Shown here piece by piece: positions 44,000-53,103 of a stretch of DNA of 64,000 bases. The position numbers were made by a program, and so were the translations under genes. Each line of letters starts with the position of its first letter. Positions within the stretch are counted from its first letter, which is position 1. The notes under the pieces were generated by a model, which ran no database searches, was not told the origin of the DNA, and saw only the letters and a program-made list of their open reading frames with translations. The DNA is from Pseudomonas nitroreducens. Its GTDB lineage: Bacteria > Pseudomonadota > Gammaproteobacteria > Pseudomonadales > Pseudomonadaceae. The DNA lies in assembly GCF_014204515.1 (NCBI RefSeq), contig NZ_JACHLI010000036.1:1-64000 (forward strand), given 5' to 3'.

Positions 44000-44206
44000 A
44001 GGCTTACCCCAAGCTGGAAGCGAGCGCCAGCGGTGGTAGCCTCTGGAGGCCCATGGATGCTGGCTTTTCGGTTTAAGGAACTCGGGTATGGTGCTGCAAT
44101 TGTAGGCAAAAGGAAAGGCCTGCGACTGACCGTAGCCTGGAGGTTCCCTAGCTACAAATGAAAACGCCGGAAAGGGTTGCCTCTCCAGCGTTTAGAGTGA
44201 CTTCCT

Positions 44207-44707
44207 TCAGAATTCGAGATCGAAGTGCTTCAGGTACTCTTCATCCGACATGGCCTTGAGCTGATCCAGCTTTTTGGCCGCCAGGTTGAGCCTGGGAGCG
44301 ATGCTGGCGATGTAGACAGGGGAGTCAGCACCACGAGGATCGAGTGCAATGGCGTTGTCGCTTTTCGCCTTGATCTCATCGTAATCCTTCTGGTATTCGG
44401 CCAGGCGGAAGTCGCGGTCGCGATGGAGCAGCCAGACGGAGCTGCCCTTAGCAACTTCGCGGATGCCAGCAGCATCTTTGCCGTTGAGAACCTTGGAGAA
44501 CTCGGACTTGTCCTTGTACTGCTTCCCGATCTTTAGGACGTCGAGCTCCAGGTCAGTACGCTCCTTCGGAGTGACACTCTGGTAGATCGTCAGAAGTGAC
44601 TTCTTGGTGCTCGAGTAGTCGGTGCCGTCGATGACGGGGTTGGAATTACCACACGCTACCAGCGCCAGCATGAATGCCATCATGCCGGTCAGTTTGAGTT
44701 TGATCAC
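44207..44707 (-). CDS. lipoprotein (DUF6694-like)
   Basis: This 166-residue protein has a short signal with lipobox LVAC, the lipidated Cys near residue 19, and a helical mature part. GTG at 44707 is chosen because GGAG lies 7 bases upstream, while the GTG at 44719 lacks a site. A hairpin at about 44160-44193 (AAACGC/GCGTTT arms) may be its terminator. Confidence 0.7.
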   Translation of the reverse strand: MIKLKLTGMMAFMLALVACGNSNPVIDGTDYSSTKKSLLTIYQSVTPKERTDLELDVLKIGKQYKDKSEFSKVLNGKDAAGIREVAKGSSVWLLHRDRDFRLAEYQKDYDEIKAKSDNAIALDPRGADSPVYIASIAPRLNLAAKKLDQLKAMSDEEYLKHFDLEF

Positions 44708-44893
44708 GCGGATCTCCACTGCTCAATTGAGTAAGCGCCACCTTGGCGCCTGGCTCCTGCCGGCCGAGATGATACCATTGTAATGCCAGAGTGACACTAC
44801 GAATTTTTGATGGTTGCACGATCTAACACGGGCCTTTGCGATAGATAGATGGCAAAGTAATATCTCTGGAATCACACAAGGACGTGCGCTTCG

Positions 44894-45262
44894 ATGACTG
44901 ATGTCTTCATCCCTGGGCTGAAAGTCTCCTACTCAGACAAGCTGATCGCTGCGATCTGTAAGGACTGCAAGGGCATCCTGATTGCCCTGGTTACCAGTTA
45001 CGTGACTGATGAGGATGACCGCGAGCTACTCATGCTCCATGCAGAAGGTCACCGAGTTAAGCGCATCCAGCCTCTGAACTCTCATCACTACGAGACATGC
45101 TACTGCGCCGGGACAGATGGGTATGCGATCTCGAAGGCCGAGGAAGACAAGATCAAGCGCAGGCTCGCCGCGAAGCTGGCTGAATCAGCCGAACGGGTGC
45201 CGGCGGAGAAGGGCAGGTCTACGGCTGCACTCAAGAAGGGTCTGAGGAGGAGGCACTCTTGA
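44894..45262 (+). CDS. putative zinc-binding protein
   Basis: This 122-residue protein has Cys-x2-Cys at about 22-25 (CKDC) and His-His, then Cys-x-Cys at about 64-71, a set that could bind one zinc. The C-terminal third is a basic Lys/Arg-rich tail that could contact nucleic acid. No family can be named. It is followed after 15 bases by a TPR-like gene and probably shares its transcript. Confidence 0.6.
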   Translation: MTDVFIPGLKVSYSDKLIAAICKDCKGILIALVTSYVTDEDDRELLMLHAEGHRVKRIQPLNSHHYETCYCAGTDGYAISKAEEDKIKRRLAAKLAESAERVPAEKGRSTAALKKGLRRRHS

Positions 45263-45277
45263 GCCTGGTTGGAGAAG

Positions 45278-46894
45278 GTGATAGCTTTTGCGGACGGTGA
45301 TGTCGCTCGCCTTCCGCCCGCACGGAAAAGTCCCCGCAGCGATTCCTCCCTTGTAGCCAATTCTAAGACACCACTCTGCAAGCGCAGAGCGAGCGGGCCG
45401 TTCGTTAGTCGTTTGCTGGAGAAGACAGTGTCTAAGTCCAACACCTCGGCTATCGAATCCCTGCGTTTCGAACCAGAGTTCAACTTCCTGAGTGCTAGCT
45501 TTAGCCTTGCGCTCTCACCTGAGTACACCTCACAGCTCATCCAGGGAAAGGTCAAAGACCTTGCTCGTCACTTGCGAAAAGCCTTTGGTTTGAAGCAAAC
45601 CAAGGCCCTTGAGGTTGTTGTCGGAGCGCTCGGTTTTCCGAGCTGGTACGAGTTCCTCAAACACATCTCTGCGGCTAAGACAGACTATCGGGGAGTTGCT
45701 CCGCACGAATGGCGAGGCCGTCTGAAGCCTGCTCTATTCCTGGTTGTTGAGATGGACGTCGAGACGGTTATTCCGCGCGAATATTTACTGCGAATGGAGC
45801 GTCTGGCAGAAGCCATCGCCAAGTACACAGGGCTGACTGCCGAGATGGTGCTTGATCGATGCTGCTCAAGATTCCTGGGGAGTGAGGACTGGGCGTCGGT
45901 AAAGAACCGCGATCCGCTGCGCTCTGATCAGCCGATGTACCGGTTCATCGACGACCAAAAGCTAGGAAGCGGAAGGTTTGTGCCCAGCCGGCCTTGCGAG
46001 ACGATTCATCGTGCACTTGCGTGGGGGCGAAAAGACTTCGCGGACTCAACTGCCGAATCTGATCTTCAGCTGATGTGGGCGAACGCAATTCTGGAGCACC
46101 AGCCTGACATGCTTAGAGCAGGATTGCTGGCGGCAACGATGCTCTACGAGCAGGGAGACGCTAGCGCCGAACAGGTCGCAGAGTCTTTCCTGGCCATGGC
46201 TGACCAGCTGATCCCGAAGGAGTTTGAAGGTCGGATCATGGTTGAGCTCCCAGATAACGGGATGTACCACGCACTGCTCAACTTGAACATGAAGATCCAG
46301 TTCCAACTCGATGGTCGCCGGCATCTGGTTCGAGCGAAGGAGTTGGCCCTGCGCCAGCTCCAGCTGGATGATACCGACCCGAATAAAGTCAGAATGGTGC
46401 TGCCCCTGATCTACCTTCGCCTTGGGGAGTTGAACAAGGCGTTGGATGCGGCCAACAGGTTCGAAGATCGTTACGGGTTGGGGCTGGTCGTGAAGGCCTT
46501 CTGCGCTCACGAAGCAGGGGACGTGCATCATTTTGTCCAGCTTATTGTCAGGGCGCTGTACCAGGTGCCTATGCTGGAGGCGGTTCTGGCCTTCGATCTC
46601 TCTTCGGTGACAGAAGCAGACGGCTACCGAGAGTACAAGCCAGATATCGATACCTTTGCCACGTACATCCTGCCGACTTTGATGGAACGCCCGGCCATCG
46701 AGGATCTCTGCCAGCAGTTTTTCTTGCACCCTCGTTACAGAGAGAACCAGGTGCTCCTTGGATCACTCTGGAACAAGCCGAGGGATACGCCAGAAGAGGA
46801 AAGGGCTCGTTTGCGGGAGTATCACGAGACCCAGGAACGAGCCTGTGCCCAAGTTGGGGAGGCATTGGCTGATGGCTTAGGAGTACGTTTCTGA
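45278..46894 (+). CDS. large helical, TPR-like protein
   Basis: This protein of about 538 residues is soluble. The N-terminal 60 residues are basic and poorly conserved-looking. Residues 100-200 are mixed alpha/beta and the C-terminal half is repeated helices with TPR-like spacing (LLNLNMKIQF, LIYLRLGELNKALDAANRFEDR). No catalytic motif is visible. The start is uncertain: GTG 45278 or a later codon. It may be a protein-interaction scaffold. Confidence 0.6.
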   Translation: MIAFADGDVARLPPARKSPRSDSSLVANSKTPLCKRRASGPFVSRLLEKTVSKSNTSAIESLRFEPEFNFLSASFSLALSPEYTSQLIQGKVKDLARHLRKAFGLKQTKALEVVVGALGFPSWYEFLKHISAAKTDYRGVAPHEWRGRLKPALFLVVEMDVETVIPREYLLRMERLAEAIAKYTGLTAEMVLDRCCSRFLGSEDWASVKNRDPLRSDQPMYRFIDDQKLGSGRFVPSRPCETIHRALAWGRKDFADSTAESDLQLMWANAILEHQPDMLRAGLLAATMLYEQGDASAEQVAESFLAMADQLIPKEFEGRIMVELPDNGMYHALLNLNMKIQFQLDGRRHLVRAKELALRQLQLDDTDPNKVRMVLPLIYLRLGELNKALDAANRFEDRYGLGLVVKAFCAHEAGDVHHFVQLIVRALYQVPMLEAVLAFDLSSVTEADGYREYKPDIDTFATYILPTLMERPAIEDLCQQFFLHPRYRENQVLLGSLWNKPRDTPEEERARLREYHETQERACAQVGEALADGLGVRF

Positions 46895-47012
46895 TCCGAC
46901 GGGAAAACCATCCTGGGGCTGCAGATTTAGCGGCTCCAGGTGCCTACAGTGCTGGATGTGGTAATCGGGATTCAAGAGTCTATAGTTAGAGTCTTGGCTC
47001 TAGGAGATTGCT

Positions 47013-48338
47013 ATGCTTATCCAGCATTTAATCATAACCCAGCTAAAGTCGGTTTTCTTTAGGGGCGATAATAAAGCCATATGTGTAGACGGAGGACTAT
47101 CAACGCAGGAGGCAGAGGAGTTAGGGCTTATTCCAATGATTATTCTTGGAATATGTGTGGAGGGATTGCAGGCTTGGCATGCAAAGCTGCACCCAACTTG
47201 TAAGGAAATTAACCTAGGTGAGTTTTTGTTCGATTCATGGATGGATGTCAATCGCACTTGGGGTGTGCCCGATGTATTAAAAGTAGATAAGGAACTTATA
47301 GGTGAGTTTCCGCTCCTCCTTACTCTAAAGAAAATCTGTGGAGAGAGTTCCCCTAGAATATCTCCTACTTCCGACAGGCATGTTGGTGCCAGCAAGAGAT
47401 TTGCTCAGGAGCTTGCTAAATTTGCCGTGAATACTGATATGAGATCCAGTGGGACAAGGAATGATCTATTCGCGCAGCTAAACTCCGCACTGGAGGAGTA
47501 CAATAAGTATTCTGGATTTGGAGGATTTAGTGACAAAAGAAGTAGAATAGTGGCTGATCTGATAAATAGAGAGCTTAAGACTCCTATCGGGAAGCCGGCG
47601 CCATTCATGTTTATTCCCTCAGCATGGAGCAGAGTAGTTGCAGATAAAAAAAAGTCATTGCCGGACGGCCAGAAGTTATATATAACCCATGAATCAGAAG
47701 GGGCTGTATTCCTATGCCCTGATTATGATCATGATTTTCTACCAAAGGTTAAGGGAGAGTGGCGCCACATTGCGAGAACGCCTGGATATATATGGGATAG
47801 AGAAGAGCCGGGCTTGAAATATGCTCTACAATCAATTGCCTATCCTGTAGGTAACATGCTGGAAAAAATAGTTGATCTTGAACTTTTTGAGGAGTTTAAG
47901 GCTGGGAGAGGAATTTTACCAGAGGTGGTCGCGGATGATATTAGAAAGGCTTTTTTCAGTGAAAGCCTGGTGATAATTCCGAAAAACTTAAAATCTCTTA
48001 GAGGGGCTTATGAGTATATTACAGGGTTAGATGTTGAGTGGTCTGGTGAAATCAAGAGGTATGATCTTGAATTCAATGACATTAGAATATACATTGTCGT
48101 TACGATGAGTCCGGATATTTTATTGATAGTAATTCCTCGGACGGCAAATATTAATCACGATAAAATCCCTAGTATGCTGAATGAGTTCAGGGGTGATATT
48201 GATCTTGGTGCTGGTGGGTATGCCGCAGTAGCTTTCTGGGCCGAACAATGCAATAAATTTAGAAGCGAAAATTTCTCTTGGGTGCTGTTGTGCACAGTTG
48301 ATGCAATGCTAAGGCCGGTGGAAGATTTATATTTGTAA
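47013..48338 (+). CDS. AT-rich orphan protein of unknown function
   Basis: This 441-residue protein is encoded by a gene far more AT-rich than its surroundings, with codon use unlike the neighbours, a clear sign of recent transfer. No signal or membrane segment. A central helical region is followed by a strand-rich C-terminal domain. A few acidic residues are spaced so that a nuclease core is possible, but no motif is secure. The singleton context and composition match orphan defence genes, but that is inference only. Confidence 0.65.
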   Translation: MLIQHLIITQLKSVFFRGDNKAICVDGGLSTQEAEELGLIPMIILGICVEGLQAWHAKLHPTCKEINLGEFLFDSWMDVNRTWGVPDVLKVDKELIGEFPLLLTLKKICGESSPRISPTSDRHVGASKRFAQELAKFAVNTDMRSSGTRNDLFAQLNSALEEYNKYSGFGGFSDKRSRIVADLINRELKTPIGKPAPFMFIPSAWSRVVADKKKSLPDGQKLYITHESEGAVFLCPDYDHDFLPKVKGEWRHIARTPGYIWDREEPGLKYALQSIAYPVGNMLEKIVDLELFEEFKAGRGILPEVVADDIRKAFFSESLVIIPKNLKSLRGAYEYITGLDVEWSGEIKRYDLEFNDIRIYIVVTMSPDILLIVIPRTANINHDKIPSMLNEFRGDIDLGAGGYAAVAFWAEQCNKFRSENFSWVLLCTVDAMLRPVEDLYL

Positions 48339-48433
48339 TTGACGGCATTTCGCCCCAATTAAATAAACCTCACAGAAGTCTTTTGTTGTGTTTGGAATGG
48401 AGTAGTTTTTATTGAGACTAGGTTTGCTAAAAT

Positions 48434-48694
48434 TTAGAGATTGGTGTCGTTATCCATCCGGCCTGAGTTGCTGATTAGAGCCTCTACCGTTGAGACCAGC
48501 TCTTTGGGGATCAGCATCACCTCTGCCTGCAGGCCCTCGGCGATCCTCTCCAGATTAGACAGCGTAGGGTTCCCACCGCGCTCGATGGCCGAGTATTGCT
48601 CACGGCCGAGTCCGGTGTGGGCAGGCATGTGGGATACCCGGATGTTGAGTTCCTGCCGGCGTTCCTTGATTTTCTGAAGCAGCTTGCTGGCCAT
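48434..48694 (-). CDS. XRE-family HTH regulator
   Basis: This 86-residue protein is one Cro/CI helix-turn-helix (about residues 10-65, GLGREQYSAIERGGNPTL as the recognition region) with a short tail. Size and form resemble HipB-type or Xre antitoxins. No toxin gene accompanies it on this strand. AAGG precedes the ATG. It may be an orphan regulator or the remainder of a toxin-antitoxin pair. Confidence 0.8.
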   Translation of the reverse strand: MASKLLQKIKERRQELNIRVSHMPAHTGLGREQYSAIERGGNPTLSNLERIAEGLQAEVMLIPKELVSTVEALISNSGRMDNDTNL

Positions 48695-48903
48695 GGCCTT
48701 CCCTGGATGATCGAAAGTGGACGATTAATACTCCACATTTCGACCGGCAGCAAGGGGCGATGACCGAGATGAAATTGACCTCAACTTGCCTGCAGTTTTG
48801 CCGGCGGTAGCCAGGCTGGCAGGCCTAGAGGAGGGTGGTTGACCAGGTGGTACCTTTGTGCGGAAATTGCATGGCGTATTAAAACGTCATACAAGAGGGA
48901 TTC

Positions 48904-49191
48904 ATGTCCAAAGACGCCATCCTTACGGCTCGTATTGACCCTGAGGTGAAGGAAGAGTCGAAGCGCATCATCGAGAGCTACGGTTTGACACAATCCCAGG
49001 TCATCCGGATGTTCTTGCAGAAACTGGTAACCAACCCTGAAGAGGTCACGCCCTGGTTGCTCAAAAAGCCCAGTGCCGAGACAGCCAGAGTGCTGGATGA
49101 GGTCGCCCAGGGCAAAGGCCTCACCCAGTACCCAAACCTCCAAACGGCCTTCAGCGAGCTGGGAATCGCCGGAAAGGGGGCAGGGGAGTAA
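48904..49191 (+). CDS. RelB/DinJ-like antitoxin, orphan
   Basis: This 95-residue protein has the ribbon-helix-helix start of the RelB/DinJ family: a basic strand ILTARIDPEVKE at about 6-17 and SYGLTQSQVIRMFL at about 25-38. Such antitoxins repress their own operon and bind a YafQ/RelE-type toxin. No toxin gene follows, so the pair is incomplete. AAGAGG precedes the ATG. Confidence 0.8.
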   Translation: MSKDAILTARIDPEVKEESKRIIESYGLTQSQVIRMFLQKLVTNPEEVTPWLLKKPSAETARVLDEVAQGKGLTQYPNLQTAFSELGIAGKGAGE

Positions 49192-49531
49192 CACCCCTGG
49201 CCCTGGTGGATGTAAATCAATTGTGACTGTTCGTTTTTCTATTTTTTTGTGACTTACAGCTGTCCGAAATCCAGGCAATGAACGGCCTTCAGTCGCGCGG
49301 CCTCTAGGAATTAGTGACCTGATCAACCATAGGCTTGGTCGCCCGTGGCGATTCCGGCGCGGTAGTAATTAATGACCGAAAACCTAGCTAATCGTGACTG
49401 ACGACAAGCGGAGGGGTAGATGCAATGTTATACCGTAGCAGCAGGGCAGATTCCCCGGCCTCCCACACTCGCTATCTCCTGTAATCTTTATTACAGGACT
49501 TAACTGGTATTTTTCCTTCAAAATCAATGAC
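49192..49531. other. gene-free stretch with short repeated words
   Basis: About 340 bases hold no convincing gene, including no toxin for the upstream antitoxin. It carries related words: GGAATTAGTGACCT at 49307-49320, ATTAATGACC at 49368-49377 and CTAATCGTGACT at 49388-49399, plus several GTGACT copies. The first word recurs exactly at 53251-53264. These may be protein-binding sites or old iterons. Confidence 0.35.
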
Positions 49532-49714
49532 CTAGCGATTTTCGACGTTTTCACCCCGTTTCTGGTCTTTTCCATGGCCAGCCAGGCCCAGCTTGGCTTT
49601 CAGGCGTTCACTCATCACTTCGCTGGCGCCGCGTGCCTGCTTGAAATCTGCGTCGTTCAATTCGCGCACTTCATCTTCTTCGTCGACTAGCAGCTCGTTC
49701 GGTGTCGTCATCAT
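49532..49714 (-). CDS. BrnA-like antitoxin candidate
   Basis: This 60-residue protein is acidic at first and basic at the end. The block LNDADFKQARGASEVM resembles the start of BrnA-type antitoxins, which bind a BrnT RNase and repress their operon. No BrnT-like gene precedes it, and the space upstream is taken by a rightward broken gene. The ribosome site is weak. It may be degenerate. Confidence 0.4.
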   Translation of the reverse strand: MMTTPNELLVDEEDEVRELNDADFKQARGASEVMSERLKAKLGLAGHGKDQKRGENVENR

Positions 49715-49729
49715 GATCTCTGCGTAGCG

Positions 49730-50112
49730 CTGAGTTATTCTGTGCACTCAAATCTGCACCTCATTTCGCGCGTTACGCCGCCGGCAAGAGCCTTTTCCTG
49801 GCCGTAGCGCTTCAGCGTAGCTACGGGCATCCGATCCAGGTCGTCCTGGATAAAAACTATGGCTTCATCATGCACGCCTGGCTATGCAGTCCAGACGGCA
49901 CGCTTCACTGGGATAACGCCGGCTGCCACCTGGCTAACCTCAATACCTGGGTCAAAGACCCGGCCAAAGTCATCACGCTGACAGATGAAAGCCAGGCTAT
50001 TGGTCTGGCTGGACGCACAAGTGTTCGGCCTTTTAGCCGTGCCGAATGGGATCACGACGTTGACGAAGCAACAAAGATTCTCGAAGACTGCAATTGGCTG
50101 CAGGCCCCGTGA
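49730..50112 (+). pseudogene. 5'-truncated remnant of a conserved gene
   Basis: The frame is open from about 49718 to 50112, and coding-like from codon GCA at 49754 on (ARYAAGKSLFLAVALQRSYG and onward). No ATG, GTG or TTG with a ribosome site occurs before 49870. That ATG would cut off half of what looks like a conserved domain with His-Ala-Trp (MHAWL) and a C-terminal acidic tail. I read it as a gene that lost its 5' end, perhaps when the BrnA-like sequence was joined to it. Confidence 0.5.
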
Positions 50113-50138
50113 ATCGTGGCTTTCAGGTGAAACTCTGT

Positions 50139-50184
50139 GGTAACGCGTTGCTATAAATGAGCATTCGAAAAGGTAACGCGTTAC
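50139..50184. promoter_or_regulatory. repeated GGTAACGCGTT with perfect palindrome
   Basis: GGTAACGCGTT occurs at 50139-50149 and 50172-50182, 33 bases apart (about three helical turns). The second copy lies in a perfect 12-base palindrome GTAACGCGTTAC at 50173-50184. The sites are about 200 bases upstream of the ART-like gene pair and could be operators for it. Confidence 0.5.
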
Positions 50185-50377
50185 TTGAATATGACACTAC
50201 TCCCCTCCCCACCCTGCCCTGCAATTTAAGGCTAAAAGAGCCTTCCAGCTTGACGCTAAGGAGGACTCTTATAGATAGCTATGGCCTATAAGATTTGCTC
50301 CGACCGATCACTAAAATTGATCTCAAAACAACGACTTAGGTAAGCTGGAGGAGCACTCAAACCTCTGAGGAATGCCC

Positions 50378-50914
50378 ATGGCCAGGCCAAAAATCTCCTA
50401 CGAACAGCTGCTGGCGCTCCAGCCTACCGATTACGGGCGATCCAAGGCCTGTCACGCTGACGGAAGGCCGCTACTGCTGTTCCATGGCACCGCGAGGGAT
50501 AACGAGGCCTGGCGCCCCTACCGATTCGAAAAAGAATTGTATGGCTGCTACTTCACGCCCCACCTAACCGGCGCCGCCGAGCTTGCCCTTGGCGACGTCT
50601 ATGAGGATGAAGATGAACCCTTCGTACTAGCTTGCTTCGTGCGCATGGAGAACCCAATCATCTTGGATGGAATGCGTTCTCAGGATGTCTTCCCAGGAGA
50701 TGTTGAGCACTGGAAGAGTCTCGGTTACGACGGAGCAGTGGGTGTGAAGGACGGCTGTATCGGAGAGTACATAGCATTTGATCCTGAGCAGATCGAGGAC
50801 GTTGCCAGGGGGAACATCTTAGACAACGGTGAGATCCAGTGGGAGCTGATGCGCGCGCCAGAGCTGGCGCCTGCGCCATGCCGCAAGGCCGAGGAAACGG
50901 AGCTGTCGCTATGA
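50378..50914 (+). CDS. ADP-ribosyltransferase-like protein (H-Y-E type)
   Basis: This 178-residue protein has the ART-PolyVal pattern: LLFHGT with His36, GCYFT with Tyr58, and GEYIAFDPEQI with Glu130 as catalytic candidate. These H-Y-E enzymes use NAD to ADP-ribosylate targets and occur in phage and plasmid polyvalent proteins. GAGG lies 7 bases before ATG 50378, while the ATG six bases upstream is too close. Its stop overlaps the next gene (ATGA). The tail is Glu-rich. Confidence 0.72.
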   Translation: MARPKISYEQLLALQPTDYGRSKACHADGRPLLLFHGTARDNEAWRPYRFEKELYGCYFTPHLTGAAELALGDVYEDEDEPFVLACFVRMENPIILDGMRSQDVFPGDVEHWKSLGYDGAVGVKDGCIGEYIAFDPEQIEDVARGNILDNGEIQWELMRAPELAPAPCRKAEETELSL

Positions 50915-51552
50915 GACCCAGGACAGTCAACGAGCTGAAGGCCTTGGTTGCCAATGGGCAGTACATGGTCGCCTTCCACGGGACGTCGCAGCAGCTCGAT
51001 GGATTCACTGAAGAGAAGGTCGGCCGGGGCGCTGATGCGAACAGCTCCCTGGGAGTGTTTCTGACGGAGGTGCCCTCTTCGTCCATCGACTACGCCTGCA
51101 TGGACGACGAGGACAACGAAGGTGGCCAGGCGCGCGTCTACCTGGTTGCCTTGCCAGTGGGCCCGAATTACGAGTTCAGCAGTGCGGAGGATTTCTTCGG
51201 AGCAGACGAGATGTGCCAGGTGCGAACGCACGAGCAGTTTGCCGACCTTCGCCAGCAGCTTCTCGGCGACGGCTTCCTTACAGCGTCGTGCGAGACCGGA
51301 GAGGACGTCATCTCCGTTGCCCTGCGGCCGGAGGATGCGCTGATCCTCGCGGAGCTCGATCTTGAGCAGGTTGAGGAGCTTGAGGCACTGATCTTCAACT
51401 ACTCGGCGCTTCTGGCCCTGGCACTGGACATGAATCCGGCGCCATCATTTGCACAATCAGCTAGCGTGGCTGTATACACTGATGAGCTCCTGGAACAAGC
51501 AAACTCCGGCTCGAAGATTCCGGCAACTATCGATGAAGGGTTCTCTCTCTAG
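50911..51552 (+). CDS. second ART-like protein
   Basis: This 213-residue protein has AFHGTS with His23, NSSLGVFLTEVP at 44-55 and an Ala/Tyr helix after it, the first half of an ART fold. The last catalytic Glu is less clear, with candidates in the TGEDVI segment around residue 154. It is coupled to the ART-like gene upstream by ATGA at 50911-50914. It may be an enzyme with a different target or a non-catalytic partner. Confidence 0.6.
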   Translation: MRPRTVNELKALVANGQYMVAFHGTSQQLDGFTEEKVGRGADANSSLGVFLTEVPSSSIDYACMDDEDNEGGQARVYLVALPVGPNYEFSSAEDFFGADEMCQVRTHEQFADLRQQLLGDGFLTASCETGEDVISVALRPEDALILAELDLEQVEELEALIFNYSALLALALDMNPAPSFAQSASVAVYTDELLEQANSGSKIPATIDEGFSL

Positions 51553-51611
51553 GCCTTCAGGATCGAAGGCCAATTAATCTTAAAGAGTGCATTGCTTGAC
51601 TTTGCTTAAAG

Positions 51612-52289
51612 TCATTTTGGCTTTTTCTTGTCCTTTTCAGCGATTTCATTGTAATGATCAACATATTTCTTTGCTGTTTTCTTGCTAACGCCAAGTTGCA
51701 TGCTGATCATGTCAATCGCCTGAGATTCGCGTAGTTTCTTGTCCCTTTCGAATTTGTCAGAAGAGGTCTCCGCTATCCGCCCAAGAGCATCTTTGATTGG
51801 CCGGGTAATCTGGTACATGTTTGCACCTGCATGAATTCCCATTTCTGCCCCCATGATGATCATCATGGAAGATGCTCCAAACGCTGAAATTCCAGATTCG
51901 ATACACTTGATGTAAGTGTCTCCGATAACATTTTGGAGACTCTCCATCATCTCGGGGTTAGAAAAGTCCTTTTCCATCACGTCACTGACGTGTGACAGCG
52001 GGGAGTAGTCGAGAGCAATATCCAGGAGCACCTTGCACGTAGCAATGGTTGTGTTCACCCCGCCTGGAGCCATGCTCCTCTCCTTGATCGATTTGCTCGT
52101 CGCTTTAGGATAATTTGACTTGATTAAGGCTATATCGGCCTGGGAATTTTCTGCAGGGTACTCTTCGGCAATGCACTGAAGACCCGCATGCATAAGCGCC
52201 AAAGCTGTTGCCTGCCTGTCGTCTTTTATCATTTCTTCGACAAGCTTCAGTATCTGATTCTTCCGCTTTTCGTTGTCAAGAAGTTCCAT
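51612..52289 (-). CDS. AT-rich helical protein, unknown
   Basis: This 225-residue protein is mostly helical, with a Met/Ala/Gly-rich segment at about 120-155 (FGASSMMIIMGAEMG) that could be an amphipathic or weak membrane helix. The C-terminal 45 residues are charged and resemble a short HTH (MQLGVSKKTAKKYVDHY). The gene is AT-richer than its surroundings. No family can be named. Confidence 0.6.
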   Translation of the reverse strand: MELLDNEKRKNQILKLVEEMIKDDRQATALALMHAGLQCIAEEYPAENSQADIALIKSNYPKATSKSIKERSMAPGGVNTTIATCKVLLDIALDYSPLSHVSDVMEKDFSNPEMMESLQNVIGDTYIKCIESGISAFGASSMMIIMGAEMGIHAGANMYQITRPIKDALGRIAETSSDKFERDKKLRESQAIDMISMQLGVSKKTAKKYVDHYNEIAEKDKKKPK

Positions 52290-52492
52290 TGATCAACCCT
52301 GCTAAGTGATGTGAGGGTGAGAAGAATAACGAATCTATCGAGAATTGGAATAGCCCTTGGCTTACGGCGTCATTCCAAAAGTGCGTTTTTGCGCTAGCTC
52401 GACTGATACTTTGTACTATGAGTCGAAGGTTCCATTGTGCAGTCCATTTTTGGCGCAGCCCACTGGATTCAACGGAATGTGCACTTTTTGAT

Positions 52493-52501
52493 GGGGGGGG
52501 G
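52493..52501. repeat. G9 homopolymer
   Basis: Nine consecutive G (52493-52501) occur in a gap of about 280 bases downstream of the gene ending at 52567. Such a tract is prone to slippage. No clear gene reads through it on either strand. Confidence 0.6.
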
Positions 52502-52566
52502 AGAAACTAATTTCAGCTTGCGAAAAGAAGTGGCCCTCGTAATCGCGAAGGACGTAAAATTTTTTA

Positions 52567-53103
52567 TCAGCCTCGATCTGAGCTCCATGAAAGCAAAAAC
52601 GAGGTTCCAAAGAGCTTGAAGCGCAGTCCATTGCCTCCCCTGAACGGCTTCTGCTCCTCTCTGTCCAGTGCGAACATCGCGCTGAGGATCTGCAGGGCCG
52701 AAACGAGGTCGCCATCTTCCGCGTCGAACTGATGGAAAATGCCTGCACGCGGCCCCTCGTCAGTGCAGACATCCTTGAACCGCTTCTTCTGCTCAACGGT
52801 GAGCTTGCCGCGCCAAACCGTGCCAGGCTCTTTTGCGAGTGTCGGAAGGTTGGACAACACGTCCTTGCAGAAGACCCGGTCGTCTTCATGTTTCAGGAAG
52901 ACCTCCAACGGGAGCTCTTCCAGGATTGTCGCGACCTCAGTCAACCCGGCTTCCATGCGCTTCTCAGGGCCAGTGTCGTTGAGGGATTTGACCGCATTTT
53001 GCATGAGCTCTTGCTTCATGGAACGGTCGGTGAAGAACGTCTCTCGGATGAGTGTCCTGATTTCACCGAAAAATTCGTGAGCCCAACGCAGTACCCGCTT
53101 CAT
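52567..53103 (-). CDS. hypothetical protein
   Basis: This 178-residue, charged, helical protein has no recognised motif. AAAGGA immediately precedes the ATG. The last residues differ in style from the rest, and another frame downstream of the stop is also coding-like, so the 3' end may be altered by a frameshift near 52600. It is the last leftward gene before the Ref-like gene. Confidence 0.55.
   Translation of the reverse strand: MKRVLRWAHEFFGEIRTLIRETFFTDRSMKQELMQNAVKSLNDTGPEKRMEAGLTEVATILEELPLEVFLKHEDDRVFCKDVLSNLPTLAKEPGTVWRGKLTVEQKKRFKDVCTDEGPRAGIFHQFDAEDGDLVSALQILSAMFALDREEQKPFRGGNGLRFKLFGTSFLLSWSSDRG

Noticed and set aside
48904..49531. RelE/YafQ-type toxin next to the DinJ-like antitoxin
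   Set aside because: No downstream frame has a toxin fold or ribosome site. The stretch is gene-free.
52437..52619. Rightward 60-codon frame across the G9 tract
   Set aside because: No ribosome site, and most of it is opposite the downstream part of a leftward gene. It was not supported as a gene.
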